A stretch of DNA of 64,000 nucleotides from Gnetum montanum (lineage: Eukaryota > Streptophyta > Gnetopsida > Gnetales > Gnetaceae): the NCBI GenBank assembly GCA_015680685.1, contig MNCI01005801.1:93605-157604 (forward strand), given 5' to 3'. This document shows positions 23,676 to 36,118 of this stretch, piece after piece. Within the stretch, counting starts at the first letter, position 1. The number at the start of each line of letters is the position of its first letter. The translations under genes were made by a program, and so were the position numbers. A model generated the notes under the pieces. It did no database searches, was not told the origin of the DNA, and was given only the letters and a program-made list of their open reading frames with translations.

Positions 23676-25380
23676 CCCCTCTTTATAACATGCCTAAGGT
23701 AGTATTTAGGGTGCTGGTACTGAGGTTTAAACTTGTACTTTGAGAATTTGAAATGTTTTAAGAGTTACCCAACCAAACGTTACTAAAATGTTTTGAGAGT
23801 ACCACATTTGGTTACCCAACCAAACACAACTAAGGTTTGAACCCGTAATTTTAGAATTTAAAATGTTTTAAGATTTACCCAACCAAATGATACTAAAATA
23901 TTTTTAGAGTTACCACAACTAGATGTGATCAAGTTGGTTTAAAAGCCATCATTGGTGGATTCACCTTTGTTTCTACGGAGAAAACTCAAAAGTCTGTTAA
24001 ATTAATGTAAAAGTAACAGTAAGAAGGAATAAAATTTCTTATGAAAAATAAGCAAGGAATAAAGTTTATAGAAAAGAAAACAAGAAAAAAATCACTAATG
24101 TGGAAAGACCAAGCAAAAAGCCCATCAAAGAATGTGTTATGCTATCTACATGAACATGTGACAAGGAGTTAATCCTAAGGCAACAAGTCACAAGCATGGG
24201 GTCAAATGGAACCCAACCCATTGTCATTGTTGTTATCAAATGTAGGGGAATTATAGTCCAACTAAAGGCTACTAGGTTGAGCATATCTCCCTTGCATATA
24301 TCCATGGGTAGTAGCACCTTCTACCAACTATAAGCTTGGGTGTCATCGAGATGGAGGACTAGGTTAGTTAGGCAAGAAGTCAATAGCATGGGGTGGGTAA
24401 TAGGAAGGAAAGGGGCCTATGACTCTATCAAACATTCAAAAATGTTTGTGATGGGTACTAACACAATGATGTTTGGAGGTGTGGCCTTTTGCATGATCAA
24501 GAATGTGGATTGGGTCATGTCAATCAATTGCATGAGCTACTAGTCCCACTTGGAGCTTGGCAAGCATGACGGATAGAGGGGATGAAGAGCCCACTCCATG
24601 AATACTAGAAGTAATGAGGGTTTGTTAGGAGTATGATTTTGGCATCAAGATGTAAGTAGAATAAGTTTAATAGCTTGATGCATGTTAAGATGATTGAGAA
24701 TGTGGATGCAAGTGGCAAAGCACCATGTCATGTTAAAAGATCCAGTGTTAGATTAGTTGTAATTATGTGAGCAGTGGCTAAAAGAAGTGTAAGAAAAGCC
24801 TATGAAAGAGTGAGTCATTGAGGGATAGGGAAGTCAAGGATGAGCAAGCCATTAAAGAAGAAGTGCACCAATGAAGAAAAAATGATGGTGAAAAGGGATG
24901 AGAGATCAATTTTATAGGGAAGATCAAATCATTGTTGTTACTAAGAAGTGACAAGAGTAGAGGATGGTGTCTTGCTGGAAGTGACATCCATCATTACCTC
25001 CACAAGGCAAGCACCCAATGACCTAACAACACACTATTTGAACGAGATCATGAAGGATTTTCTCTTATCAAGTTGTTGATGTTTTTCATTGATAGGCCTA
25101 GATTTAGTTGACACACAAGGTAGCTAGTTGATGTGAAAAAATGTAACTTGTGGTTCTTTGAGGAAATGTTCGACTTCAAAACCCACTATTTGCACACGTG
25201 GGCTTTGAGGAGGCCCTTGTGTTTGCAAAATAGTTATGGTATCTACATGAGCATATGTGATAGCTTTATTGATAACATTATTGATGAAGGCCAACATGTT
25301 GAACATGGGACTATTGTGTAGGCTCCACAATGACTATGAGTGAGCTAATTGAAGGACATGATAACATATTGCAACTGTTT
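23676..25380. other. Unassigned region between the inverted SINE-like units
   Basis: Direct repeats of 'acccaaccaaa...actaaaatgttttgag' occur at 23750-23910. The rest has short frames only, none recognised. The phrase 'tgctatctacatgaacatgtga' near 24140 has a partial echo near 25240. Confidence 0.4.
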
Positions 25381-25560
25381 ATCAAACACGGTAACTTGAA
25401 TGTATATTTTAATAGTTTCTTTACATTAGCATGTTTCTCAACATATTTTTGGGAATGTAGGAACCCAAAAATATCAAACACGGTAATTTGAATGTATATT
25501 TTAATAGTTTCTTTACATTAGCATGTTTCTCAGCATATTTCTGGGAATGTAGGGTCCCAA
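25381..25560. repeat. Tandem duplication, 92 bp x 2
   Basis: The unit beginning atcaaacacggtaacttgaa at 25381 recurs at 25473 with few changes. Confidence 0.93.
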
Positions 25561-25609
25561 AATAATTGTAATATAGACAAAACCTATGATAAATAGTCCA
25601 ATAAGAACT

Positions 25610-25694
25610 TTATAACTCAAAATTATCCACTAGAATCAAACCCATGACTTGGACCTTTCAAACCAAGAGAGTTACCACTAGGTTAACACTTCAT
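25610..25694 (-). repeat. SINE-like unit, inverted copy
   Basis: The reverse complement of 23588-23675, with the same A-box (gttaacctagtggta) and B-box (gggtttgattcta) strings and shared 3' text ending in 'ttgagttata'. Confidence 0.55.
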
Positions 25695-25989
25695 TATTTT
25701 TCTTAGCATATTTTTAAAATTAAACATGCTTATTATAAATTATAAATTTCATGCTCTAATTAAATAAGATTTATTATCATTAATATTTAATTATTCTAAA
25801 TAAGCTATTTTGGGGGCATTGATGCCTACTAATAAAATCTAGTACAATGAAAACATTTAGAGTATAACTCTAGAAAAACACTAAAATGAGATGACATGTA
25901 ACATAAAAGTAATGACCCAATAGTTTTGGAAATTCCTTTTTTGACTATAGTTTCACCTAAGAAATATAACCAACATGATACTAATGTGA

Positions 25990-26690
25990 AATCAATAGTT
26001 ACTCTGTCAACCTTTTATTGCATGTTGATGATGTAGCTTTCATCTCTAATTCTAAGGAAGGTCTGCAAAAAATGCTTACTCTTTTAGATGATTTCCACTC
26101 ACAATAAAAAATGATAGTTAATGCGCAAAAAACCATAATTATGGTGTATGGAACTAGTAAATATAATGCTAACTTATAGATACTTTAGTTTGGATTTTTT
26201 CTCATAATTACAAGTAAGAGATGTGCATCTAATAGAGGATTGCATGTAAATTGAAAGCCTTATTTGATTTAAAAAGAAAATATCATAAGAACGTTATCTT
26301 AGCCTAGGAAATTAGAAAAAAAAAATTGGTTCTATTATGCAACCAACTCTTCTGTATAAGTGTGCAATGTGGGAACTTGAACTTGCTCACAAATGTTAGA
26401 AGAAAATAGAATAAGTTTAGGAACATTTCTTATGAAAGAATTTTGAGTTAAAAGGTATGTACAATATGATTTGCTACTTTTTGAAGAAAATATGATGACC
26501 TTAGAGATAGAAGCTTTTTGTTAATTTGTTGCATATGTTCATAGTCTCTATTGTAGCAGAACAACTAAATTTTCTAAGGAAGTCTTAGTTACTTCATGAA
26601 AAAAAGTGTAGTTCCATGAGGGAATGATTTAGTTCAAAAAATGAAACATTAAAATAAAGATTTCACATTAGTATAGAAAGTGGAAGCTAG
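25990..26690 (+). pseudogene. LINE reverse transcriptase relic (catalytic part)
   Basis: The plus strand from about 26010 reads LLHVDDVAFISNSKEGLQKM, then LTLLDDFHS, a stop, and MIVNAQKTIIMVYGTSKYN. This is the catalytic (Y/F)xDD block and following helix of a LINE RT, with His-Val-Asp-Asp at the active site. About 180 bp on, LLYKCAMWELEL matches the 'LLYGCEVWG' block. It is full of stops and is probably the same family as the two antisense LINE relics. It abuts the integrase end of E5. Confidence 0.7.
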
Positions 26691-27962
26691 ATGAGAAGAC
26701 ACATGTAGGCTATGTACGTCACCAAATTTTGAGAATTTCCTTTATGTTTTTCTTAGTTGACCTGGTTGCTCTCAAATTGACCATTTGAGACAAAAAATAT
26801 AGGATTGTAACAAAAGTCTATATGTTATATTCTTGTTACATCCAAGGTCTGGAACTTAGTTCATTGAGGTCCATGTGTGAGGTTCCACTAGAGAACCTTA
26901 TCTCCTAGTTGAAGTTTGACTTTCGTGATTTTAAGGTCATGGCACTGTTTGTTGTATGCCTTGTGCAGCTCATTAGATGATAGGGCTACTAATCAATTTT
27001 CATCTAGCAAGTTGAGATTCATAATTCTTTCTTTTTGTGCTAGACTTAAGTTAAGGTCGAGGTCATAGGCTGTTGAAAGTGTATGGAGCTCAAATTGAAT
27101 AGGAAGTGTTGGTAATTTTACATACATAAGCCCATAGGGAGAGTAGCCTATAGGAAGTTTCCATGTTGAGAAATAGATCCAAAGGGCATCGTTGAGTTTT
27201 GTGCTCCAATATTTCCTATATTTACTAACAATTCTTATCAGAATCTTTGTGATTTCCCTATTAGTAACCTTAGCTTGAACATTGGCTTGGGGGTGGTAGG
27301 GTGTTGTGAGTTTATGTTCAACTCCCAAGCATTGCATAAGCTTCTGAAAAGTAATTTTCGTAAAGTGAGTTCCATTATTAGAAATTAATGCACATGGCAC
27401 ACCAAACCTATTTACAACATTTTGTTTTACAAACTGAGTAGTAGTAGAAGATGTATAGTTTGTGATAGTTGTTGCTTTTTCCATTTTTTACAATAGTTAA
27501 CAATGACTATGATGTACACTTTTTTGTTTGACATGGGCATGATGGGAGCCATGAAATCAATGCCTTAAATGTTGAATAATTCCAATGGTTAAATACATTG
27601 TTTAGGTCCTTCCATTTGAGCAATCATTCCACCATCTCATTGCCAACATTCACAAGAGTGGACATATTGATGAGCATCGTTGAAGATTGTTGGCCAATAG
27701 CATCCTACCATCAAAATTTTAATGGTTGTGTGTCTCCTAGCATAGCAACCTTTACAAGGACCTTGATGAGCATCTTGGAGAATGCGTAGTTGATTATCAT
27801 CAAGGACACACCATTAAACTAGGCCATTGACATATATCTTGTAAAGGTGTTTGTTGATCTTCATGAAGCATTTTACTTGGTGAAGAAACTATTATTTCCT
27901 CTGGAGGTCTAACCCTTGTGACATCTCCTATGTGAGAAGATAGGTGAGAATGCCATCATACC
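26690..27962 (-). pseudogene. pol: E5 integrase (gypsy), left part of the split element
   Basis: The minus strand matches E3 integrase (NRFGVPCALISNNGTHF, YHPQANVQAKVTNREI, then LHKAYNKQCHDLKI and GDKVL at the C-terminus). The second catalytic Asp is Asn (27377-27379) and the third catalytic residue, Glu, is Lys, so it is inactive. Stops and one frame change occur toward the C-terminus. No LTR follows: the text fades at about 26690 beside a LINE relic. The upstream half of this element resumes at 45874, on the other side of E4. Confidence 0.85.
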
Positions 27963-29798
27963 TGTAATGATCAAAATCATCAGCTGTTAGAACACTAAGG
28001 GATTTTTGGATGTACAACCTAATCCCATGTCCATGTGAGGGCCTTGTTGGAGGCAGATATCAAGTGCCCTAAATGATCTTGTTGATCGAATAGGAACTTA
28101 CAGAATGTAAATGGTGCTAATGAAAAAATGACATTGAGTGTTGAGTAGCATCAACAGTATGAATAGTGCTAAGCATAGTCAGTGTTAACAGTGTGAATAG
28201 TGCCAAGCATAGTCACATTTTTTAGTAGAAAATAAGAGTGTCAACATGCATGGACTATTGCTTGAGCGCAGTTGTAGCCAAATGAAGATAAAATGCAAAG
28301 AAATGTAAAAGAGTAAGAGAGAGAAATAGAACACCACCCTAAATGGGGTTGAGCGTAGTTAACTTTGAAAGAGGTTTAGAAGGTGCATGATGTACAACAG
28401 GTGCAGTGGAAGTGTAGTCACAATCTCAATGGTGTCAGGTTGTGAAGTCTATCACTCACCATGATATACCACACTTACTAAGTTGGTTGTCATGGTGTAC
28501 CATGTAGTGTTTTGCATGGTTGCAATGGGCTGTAGTGTACTGTGTGGTGAAACTATGCCTCTCTACTAGTGTGGTGTGCTATAGTTCTCATTCGCCCATA
28601 GAGCTAAGTGCCAAGATGCCAAAATGCCAAAATGCCAAATGAAAGTGCCAAGTAACAACCTATAAAATGTTGGGGGTTTAGGGATATTTATAGGGCTAGG
28701 ATTAGCCTAAAATGTAGATCATGCACCACGTGGTGGTGCGGTAGGTGGGACTATGCTCTTGGGTAGTTGGGACTATGGTCATCCCAACTATGCTTTGGTG
28801 TTAAGCTCTGTAGTGTTGAGTGTTGTTGTTGCTTTGATGGAGCTTGTGAAGCCAATAGACTATGACTACACTACCCAACTACATAGAGAAGATCACAATG
28901 TACCTAAAAATATGCAAACAATGCCAAAAATGCAACTTTTGGAGACTACACTTTAGGTCTATGCTCTATAGCATAGTTACAATTTTTTGGAAAAGGAGGA
29001 TGCAAGAATGCAAAATGCTGCTACCGGAGAGGTGTTGGAGTCGATGCGGATGTTGATGTTGAGGTGTCGGGGCCTTTGGAGGCTGTTCTTGCCAACTATG
29101 CTCTAACTACACTTCGGAGCATAGTGAGAGTATAGTTCCAGACTTAGGAAAAACCTAGTTGAAAATTGGAAAAAACTAGCAAAATGTTATTGAGCAAAAT
29201 GTTTTCAACTAGAAAAACCTAGTTGAAAACTGGCAAAAACTGGCCAAAACTAGCAAAGTGGTGACTATGCTCTAGGGAAGGCTAACTATGCTATTGAGCA
29301 TAGCAAGTGTATCAGGCATAGCAATCATAGTGGGTGTAGGCTTAACACTTAGAGAAATTTGTGCAAAATCTTTCACCTAGGGTGACTACGTTGACTACAC
29401 TCTAGAGCATAGTCAGGAGGTGTAGTTCCAAAATTTTTTGCAAAACTAGTGTTCCAAGCTAACTATGCTCCAAAGAATAGTTCTAGCAGTGGAGAGCATA
29501 GTCTCAACACTTAGAAAAATCTACAGCTTGTGTCATCATTCTAACACTTAGCCAAAATCTTGCAAAAAGTTGGTCATTGAAGTTGACTACCCTCTACTAC
29601 AATGGAAAGCATAGTCCTGGCACTGAGACAAATTTGCAGAAAGTGTCATCATTATAACACTTGGAAAAATTTTATAAATTTGTTAGATTGAGTTGACTAT
29701 GCTCAAAACTTAGGAAAATTTGGGCAAAGTGCCACCATTTTAACACTTAGCCAAATTTGTAGTTAAGATGCCAGGACCTAAAATTTTTTGGTGTTTCA
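27963..29798 (-). repeat. E4 3' LTR
   Basis: 1836 bp. On the minus strand it starts TGAAACACC and ends CATTACA. A TATA-like CTATAAATA lies at about 28685-28694 (minus). There are many inverted and direct copies of GAGCATAGT/ACTATGCTC between 28740 and 29710, and a short array of 'atgccaaa' at 28612-28645. Confidence 0.9.
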
Positions 29799-29811
29799 TT
29801 GGCCCCTCTTT

Positions 29812-31255
29812 ATTGATGTCTAGAGAAGTGGCCTAAGAGACATTAACAAAGAATCACAAAACATCATAGTAGACATGGAATCAATATCGCTTGTCAGTAC
29901 CAGATCGGGTGTTGTTTCACCATGTTCAAGAGTGTTATGGATAGGTGTATGTTGGGGCAAATGGTATAAGCAATGCTAGGGAGACGAAATGCAAGAAGGA
30001 AATATGAAATGCAAATAGTGTATCATGATACAAGATGCAAAGTCAACACAACTGAAAGTGACCATGGCATGAAGTAACTTGCCCTTGAAATGTTGACTTC
30101 TCATTGAAGTGCTCATGGAAAAGTCAAAGTTGATTCAAGGCTAGGCTAATTGCAAAACTGCAATGCTATTAATTTTCCTGGGGATGTGCTTTTCCTTCTT
30201 TTTTTTTTTTTGTTTTTATTTTATTTTTTTGCTTTTTCTACAAGGTAAATCTCCATTGGATCTGGCTTACTACTAAATGCTAGCTGCAAGGTGTTGGCCA
30301 TCGAGTGGATGGGCTTTGTTGGCCATTGAGTAGATGGGATTTGCTTTTGATGCAACCATGTTGCATCTACAAGATAGGGGTTTCCTTCCAAGGATGAGGT
30401 GCATTACATCCACTTGGGCTTTGACTAGCCAATAGAGGCTCGCCATAGGACGAGTTGCGTTATGTCCACCATGGGTTCTATAGTGTGATGTGGAGAGAGT
30501 ATGCCATGTGTGTTTATGATGTGTATGCATAAGAATGGTTTACATGCAAGGGAATGTGGGAAATGCAAGAGGGTATTGGAATGTAAGGGACATGCGTAGG
30601 ATATAATGCGAGAACCTATGTAGGCTAAAATGAGATGAAGGGGATGTGCACTCTTGAGTGGCTTATCTGTCCAAATCATGCACATTGGAGTGATGTGATG
30701 ACCTGCTACTACAATGGGATGTGTCTCTGCACGACTATCTCTAGGGCTTCATCCTAGAAACATAACTTGGAAGAGACAAGAAAACCACAAAACATGAAAT
30801 GCAAATCAAATTCTAGATGTGAAGATGTTGTAAATGCTCGAAAGGCTGAACTAGTTGCAAGTGCTTAGAAAGCTAGTGAAAGTGTCAAGGGTGATGATGA
30901 TGTTGCAAATATGTGAAAAGCTAAACCAGTTGCAAGTGTTGAGGAAGCCAGTGGAAGTGCTAGGGAAATGATGCTACAAGTTCTCCAAAGGTTGCACTAA
31001 TGGAAGGTGCTCTAAAAGATCAATTGAATGGTATGAGGTGATGATGTTGTGAATGTGTGAACCTAGTTTAAGGTCTTGGCAGATCATGAACCCAATTTAA
31101 GATCCTAGTAGACCAAGGGGTGCTAGTTTAGAGTCCTAGTAGACTACTATGTGTAAGTTTAATGTTGTAGAGAATGAGTTATTATGCTAGTTTAATGTCC
31201 TAATCCAAGGACAATTTGTGCTAGTTTATAGTCATAAAGAAGTATTTGTGCCAAT
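29812..31255 (-). other. E4 3' internal region, non-coding
   Basis: No coding frame of note. Contains a T-rich run (30193-30240), a repeated phrase 'ttggccattgagtagatggg' near 30295-30345, tandem-like 'agttgcaagtg' units near 30845-30960, and degenerate 30-40-bp repeats of 'tgctagtttaaggtcctagt' from 31065 to 31250. E2 inserted in this last array, which resumes at about 40100-40220. Confidence 0.6.
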
Positions 31256-32068
31256 TGATGAGTCATCATTTGGGCGGCCGCGATATCACGTACGCAATAT
31301 CGCATACGTGATATCGCGGTCTATCTCCTCATCTATATATAAGAGGTAGAAATATCAATTATGATCATTAGAAAATTAAGAATTCAATTTTAGTTTAAGT
31401 ATTTTCATTTTCTTTCTCTCAACCCTTTTCCTCTCCATGTATGCCCGTAGTGTGGTGAATGTAATTGTACAACATCCTTTATTCAAGTGTGACGTACTTG
31501 GACACGCACATGATCGACAATAAAGATCGAGATTACCTCATCATTGAAGCATTCACTTAGATTAATTATTTAATTAATTATTATTTACTACTTTCCTATT
31601 TAATCTCTCTTACCCTTATCTCATGTTAAAATGTGGAATGAGTATGACTTGATTACGAGCATTTAAGTGTGACTACATCATAACCCAGTACCGTACCTAG
31701 GATCTACGCTTGGTAATCCTAGTGGTAGTCATGCATGAAGTCCAAGATGTGTACGGATAATCAAGGAATAGATGCTCATTACACTTAGGCTAGTTTAGAT
31801 TCTCTCACCCTCTCTCTCCTAGATTAGTGAATCTTACTTTCCATTGCCTTCAGGAGTAGCGTTAGATTAGAAACCATATCATACACCTCACTCTGGACTA
31901 AACCATACGTGACAAAGATAATACTAGTCTAGGTGGGAAGATAATGAACTATGACCTAAGGCTAACTATCTAGATGTCACAACTAGTCCATCTATGGAGT
32001 TTGACCAGATTGCACGTGTAATGCTCGTATTCGTATGGTTGAGTGTAGGGGTACCTCACCACTCATCA
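31256..32068 (+). repeat. E2 5' LTR
   Basis: 813 bp. CpG palindromes (gcgatatcacgtacgcaata, then cgtgatatcgcg) at about 31277-31318 lie just upstream of the TATA box tatatataag (31334-31343). Confidence 0.93.
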
Positions 32069-32087
32069 TTGGCGTTGTTGTTGGGAA
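32069..32087 (+). other. E2 primer-binding site
   Basis: ttggcgttgttgttgggaa is a weakened form of the tRNA-Asp-complementary site seen in E1 and E3. Confidence 0.7.
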
Positions 32088-32209
32088 CGATGCTAGATAT
32101 CTAGATTAGTTATATCATACAAGGTCAATGTAAAGGAATTAACGATATATCTTTTAGAAGGAAATAATTATTAAAAGTCACATATAAATTCACACAAAAA
32201 TTCACAACC

Positions 32210-34192
32210 ATGGCTTTCCTACAAGATTACAATAATGCCACACTTAGTGAGGAAGTTCATTAGAGAACCAACGAACTATATGACGATAAAGATTGGAGTA
32301 CACAACCTGAAGTGGAGGTTTCTTATAAACATGAATGAAATAAACATTGTCCCAACGCATGAAAGCATAAGTTACCTGATGATGATGAACCCCTACTAGC
32401 CACTACAAGCTTAACACAAATATAGGAGGCTGTTTGAATCTCCTGTAGGCATTGTAAAGAGATCCATCTACCCAGGCTCGATTTAAACAACTTCCCTAAT
32501 TTTTAAGGAGGCTATGACTTAGATCTGCATCAACATTTACAAGCTTTCTATGATGCCTACGCATGGAACACTATTGATAATGGTTGGTAAAAACTTAAGC
32601 TCTTTCCTATGACACTCGTTGGCCAAGAAAAAGTATGGTATAGATCGTTAAAACCAAACTTAATACGACATTGGTCAACAATGATAGAACTCTTTAATGA
32701 AAAATATCAAACATACACAAGAGTGTCAACCTTGAGGAAACAAATCCAAGGATGGAAACAAGCACAACATGAACCCTTGGACATGGCCTTAGAAAGATAT
32801 TATGCACTATTAAATAAGTATCAAGGCCATGGGTTTTCCAAGGAAAGGCTAATGTACCATATTATTGATGGGCTTCATAATGTAACAAGAGAAACCCTAG
32901 GAATGTATGCGCAAGGCCAAATATATGAACTACGAACCCATCAAATCCAAGAGCTTATTAAGAAGGTAGCAAAAGAAGAAGGAGAAATGGCTAGATGGGA
33001 GAGTGTTGAAAAACATCAACGGGACCAAAATCTCAACTTAACAAAGGTCCATAATCATAAAAAGAAGAAATCAACCTACCATAAGGAGAAAGAACCATCT
33101 TTGTTGGTACAATAATCATTAGAAGAAGTCAAGGAAAAGATCAATAAGATGTTGGAATGGACGTATAAAAAGTGTGAAGAATTTATCAATATCATTGGAG
33201 ATAGAGTTTTGACAACCCAAGAAGCAGGACAAAACATTAGACAATCAGAAAGAAGGGATAAGGAAAATAAGAGCTCAGCTACCAATCATACGTATGAATG
33301 TAACATATGCCTGTATGATCACCCCAAAGGCTAATGCTCAATATTATTACATTTACATGAGCATTGGGGAAACACGTTACATCCAGAGTTTGTACAGAGA
33401 TATTGTGTTCGATCACAGTGGCAACAATCCCATTCGTGGGGGAGACCACCCCTAAACTAGAGACACCCTTCGTATCATCTAGACCTAAATGCTTATCTTA
33501 TTCAACATCCTGTTTCCCCAACTAGGTCAACATACTCTATCTCACCGCATTATCATTCTCCTCAATACCTTCATATCATGCCTTCAACACAACCACCACC
33601 TTATGTACCTTACACTACTCCTCAATTTCAACATTCTCATTTTTTCCTTCTTCTACATTGCCACCAACTGGTCCTAAGGTGTCTGCACCACAACAACAAC
33701 CCACAAACATTACTTGTGCTAATATTGCTAACAATAGTGAGAGACCTTAGCAACATCAGAGGCATCCCTTCTTCAAAAATGACCCTAAGAAGGGACAACA
33801 TAATTCTGAGGCCATTGCATCCTCCCACTCAGTACAAGTCCAACCCTATGATGCACCCTTTTCTTCAAATTCCATGCCTCATGTAACTTCATTATGGCCA
33901 CCAACTCACACTCCAACAACCACACAATCCAATGAACACAGGAATGGAGAGCGACAACCCGATCCTTGCATACCATCTAACGGTCTCAAACATCATAGTG
34001 GGTCAACTCGTTATCTGGGAACTACATCACATAAATTGCCCCACTATGCTTATTATAATCAAGTGTGTGAACCCCGATGGGGTAAGCATGACTGGGCCCC
34101 AATATTTCCAACATGCAAGGATCCTCATATTCCATTTATTAATCCTTGCCATCCTCAACCGATTAGTTATGGGGGATATCCCCCATTCTAAT
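32210..34192 (+). pseudogene. gag: E2 gag pseudogene
   Basis: An ATG in good context (accatgg) at 32210 opens a frame colinear with E3 gag. The Gag core is at 32540-33000 (KLKLFPMTL, VWYRSLKPN, LRKQIQGWKQ, LGMYAQGQIYELR), with a Lys/Glu-rich helix region after it. A zinc-knuckle-like CNICLYDHPKG lies at about 33300-33332, followed by a TAA in place of the next residue. A Pro/Gln-rich C-terminus changes frame once near 33640 and ends at 34190-34192 (TAA). About seven in-frame stops precede the core. Lacking pol, E2 would need enzymes from another element. Confidence 0.85.
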
Positions 34193-35560
34193 AACAAGCA
34201 AGATTAATAACCATTTTTTATTTTCTTTAATTTTACAACTTTTTGTTTTTGAGTTTTTATTTTTTCAATTTCTTGTTTTGTCTTTTCTATCTTTTTATCT
34301 TTTTATCTTTTTATGCTTTTGTAAGTAATATCATCTATGAATAACACACTCATGTGGATTGTTGGTTGAGGTGTGTTCTATGTTATCAAGTCTTGAGTGA
34401 TGAATTATTTGGAAAGTGAGCCCACTACACCCACTCATACACTCTATAAATAAGAGGTTTTTTTCGAGGGTACAATGATATTCTTGACATTTTTAAAACT
34501 TAAAATTAAGTTTTTGTTCATTGTACCTAGAATGAAGAAGGATGGACCAAGAGGGAATTATTAGGGTGTGACATCAAGGGGACTTGTGGATTCTCTTTGG
34601 TGACATCTATGGGAGTTATCATGCAATGTGGTTGTACTAAGATTCTTGTAGAGCTAAGAAAAATGGGAGTAAGAGTAATCAAAAAGGGCACTCAAAAATC
34701 CAATGCTATTCTAGGGGGTCCCACTGGAAAGACATGCACCCATGCTTGAAGGTTGGCAGCTTCTTTGGATCTAAAGAAGTGAAAAAAAAATAAGGAAGTG
34801 CCACAAAACAAAAATCACTCCTCCCTTGAACAAAATGCCAAGGGATCATATGCCTTGTTGTTATGGTACTCTCATAGTTGCTCATCATGGGATGAAACAA
34901 TGCAATGTCATTGATTAGAGGAATGGACTTGGTCCTAATCTTGGAATGACAAGGTAATGACACCTTAATCATGCTTTACACGCAAGATTCACCATGCCCT
35001 GGGTCAGTTTCCTCATGTTCCAATCTCTACAATCCCTTTCTATAGTTCGTCTCATCTCACTGTTTTTGTAATTGTAGCTTATGTCATGTGTAATGTAGAA
35101 TTCTTACCTCATTCCAGTGATAATTACATGTATGTGTTTTGTGGAATTAGTGTGGATTACATTTAACCCTTCTAGTGCCCATGGACACTTTTAAGTGTGG
35201 TTAAACAAGGGCATTATAGGTTGGAACCTGCTTTGGAAAGGACCCACTTGTGTAATATTTTGTAATCTTCACTGATGACATAGCTCACATACACCATTTC
35301 TCACCCTTAGCTTATTTTTCATAATATTCTTTCCCTACTATTACCCCTCTGAATTTCAACATTCCTATGTATCCATTACATGGCCTTTTTCTCTCGATTA
35401 CCACCCAAGGCCTTATTTGTTAAATCCACCCACATATCATTATTCGTGCCTTCCAAACCATCTAATTAACCTAGAACCCTTCAACATGTGTCACATATTC
35501 TAATATTAACTTTTGATTCTAGGAAAAACCTTTAAAATTCGGTATTTTCCCTTAGGCCTA
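34193..35560 (+). other. E2 post-gag region, homologous to the E3 3' region
   Basis: A T-rich tract (34210-34320) follows the gag stop. Then come blocks that align with E3 58100-59050: 'gacatcaaggggacttg' (34571) with 'gacttcaagggaacttg', and 'gctttggaaaggacccact' (35230) with 'gctttggggaggacccact'. There is no coding frame. Joining gag directly to this region means pol was removed cleanly. Confidence 0.65.
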
Positions 35561-35572
35561 AACATGCATAGG

Positions 35573-35632
35573 CCGTGATATCGCGTACGCGATGTATCAT
35601 ATGGGATATCGCGTTTCTCCAAACCTATAAAT
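35573..35632 (+). promoter_or_regulatory. Internal promoter-like block of E2 (CpG palindromes plus TATA)
   Basis: gatatcgcgtacgcgatg and gggatatcgcg are followed by cctataaatagg (35624-35635). The arrangement copies the U3 promoter of the LTRs, but the surrounding sequence is not LTR-like. It lies about 490 bp before the ORF2 start codon and could drive a separate transcript. Function is inferred. Confidence 0.55.
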
Positions 35633-36051
35633 AGGTGACCCCCCTCCCCCCCACCCTCCGCCGCAACGCTTAGCATAATTTCTTGCCAAGGGAGTTTTTC
35701 AAATTTTTCTCTATGACTTGTGAGTGTGACACTTTTGCTTTTCAACCTCTATCTTGCTCACTAGTACTCTGATTTTAATTCCATATGAACTTGCTTGAAC
35801 CTGGAGTGTTCAGCTTAGTCGTGGGGGAGGGACACCTGTCGAATAGTGTCTAAATTTTTTGGAATTTATCATCACCCAAAGGACATTATCCAAGGTAATT
35901 AGCTATAATTTTTAGAATAATTGTGCCAAAAAATCTTTCAATCCCTAGGTACACTGGAAAACTAAAATTGAAAAACTACCTTAGTAAAATGAACTCATTA
36001 TTACAATCTTTCAGGAAATATCACACAAGATAAAAAAATTAATTAATTAAG

Positions 36052-36118
36052 GTAAGCATTAAGGTATAAATTAACTTCAAAAACAACCTTACTAACTCTT
36101 GGCCCTATGTGATTGCAG
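36052..36118 (+). other. Candidate mini-intron directly before ORF2 of E2
   Basis: The donor is ag|gtaagc at 36050-36056. The branch-point match TACTAAC is at 36090-36096, and the acceptor gattgcag ends at 36118, followed at once by ATG. Branch to acceptor is about 22 bases. E3 has a matching arrangement at 59364-59423. A donor farther upstream (for example 35895) would also work. Confidence 0.5.

Noticed and set aside
24340-24543. 67-codon plus-strand frame between the inverted SINE-like units
   Set aside because: Short, with no motif and no conserved neighbour. Likely chance.
25381-25560. CRISPR-like or satellite array
   Set aside because: Only two copies of 92 bp with no spacers: a simple tandem duplication in a plant genome.
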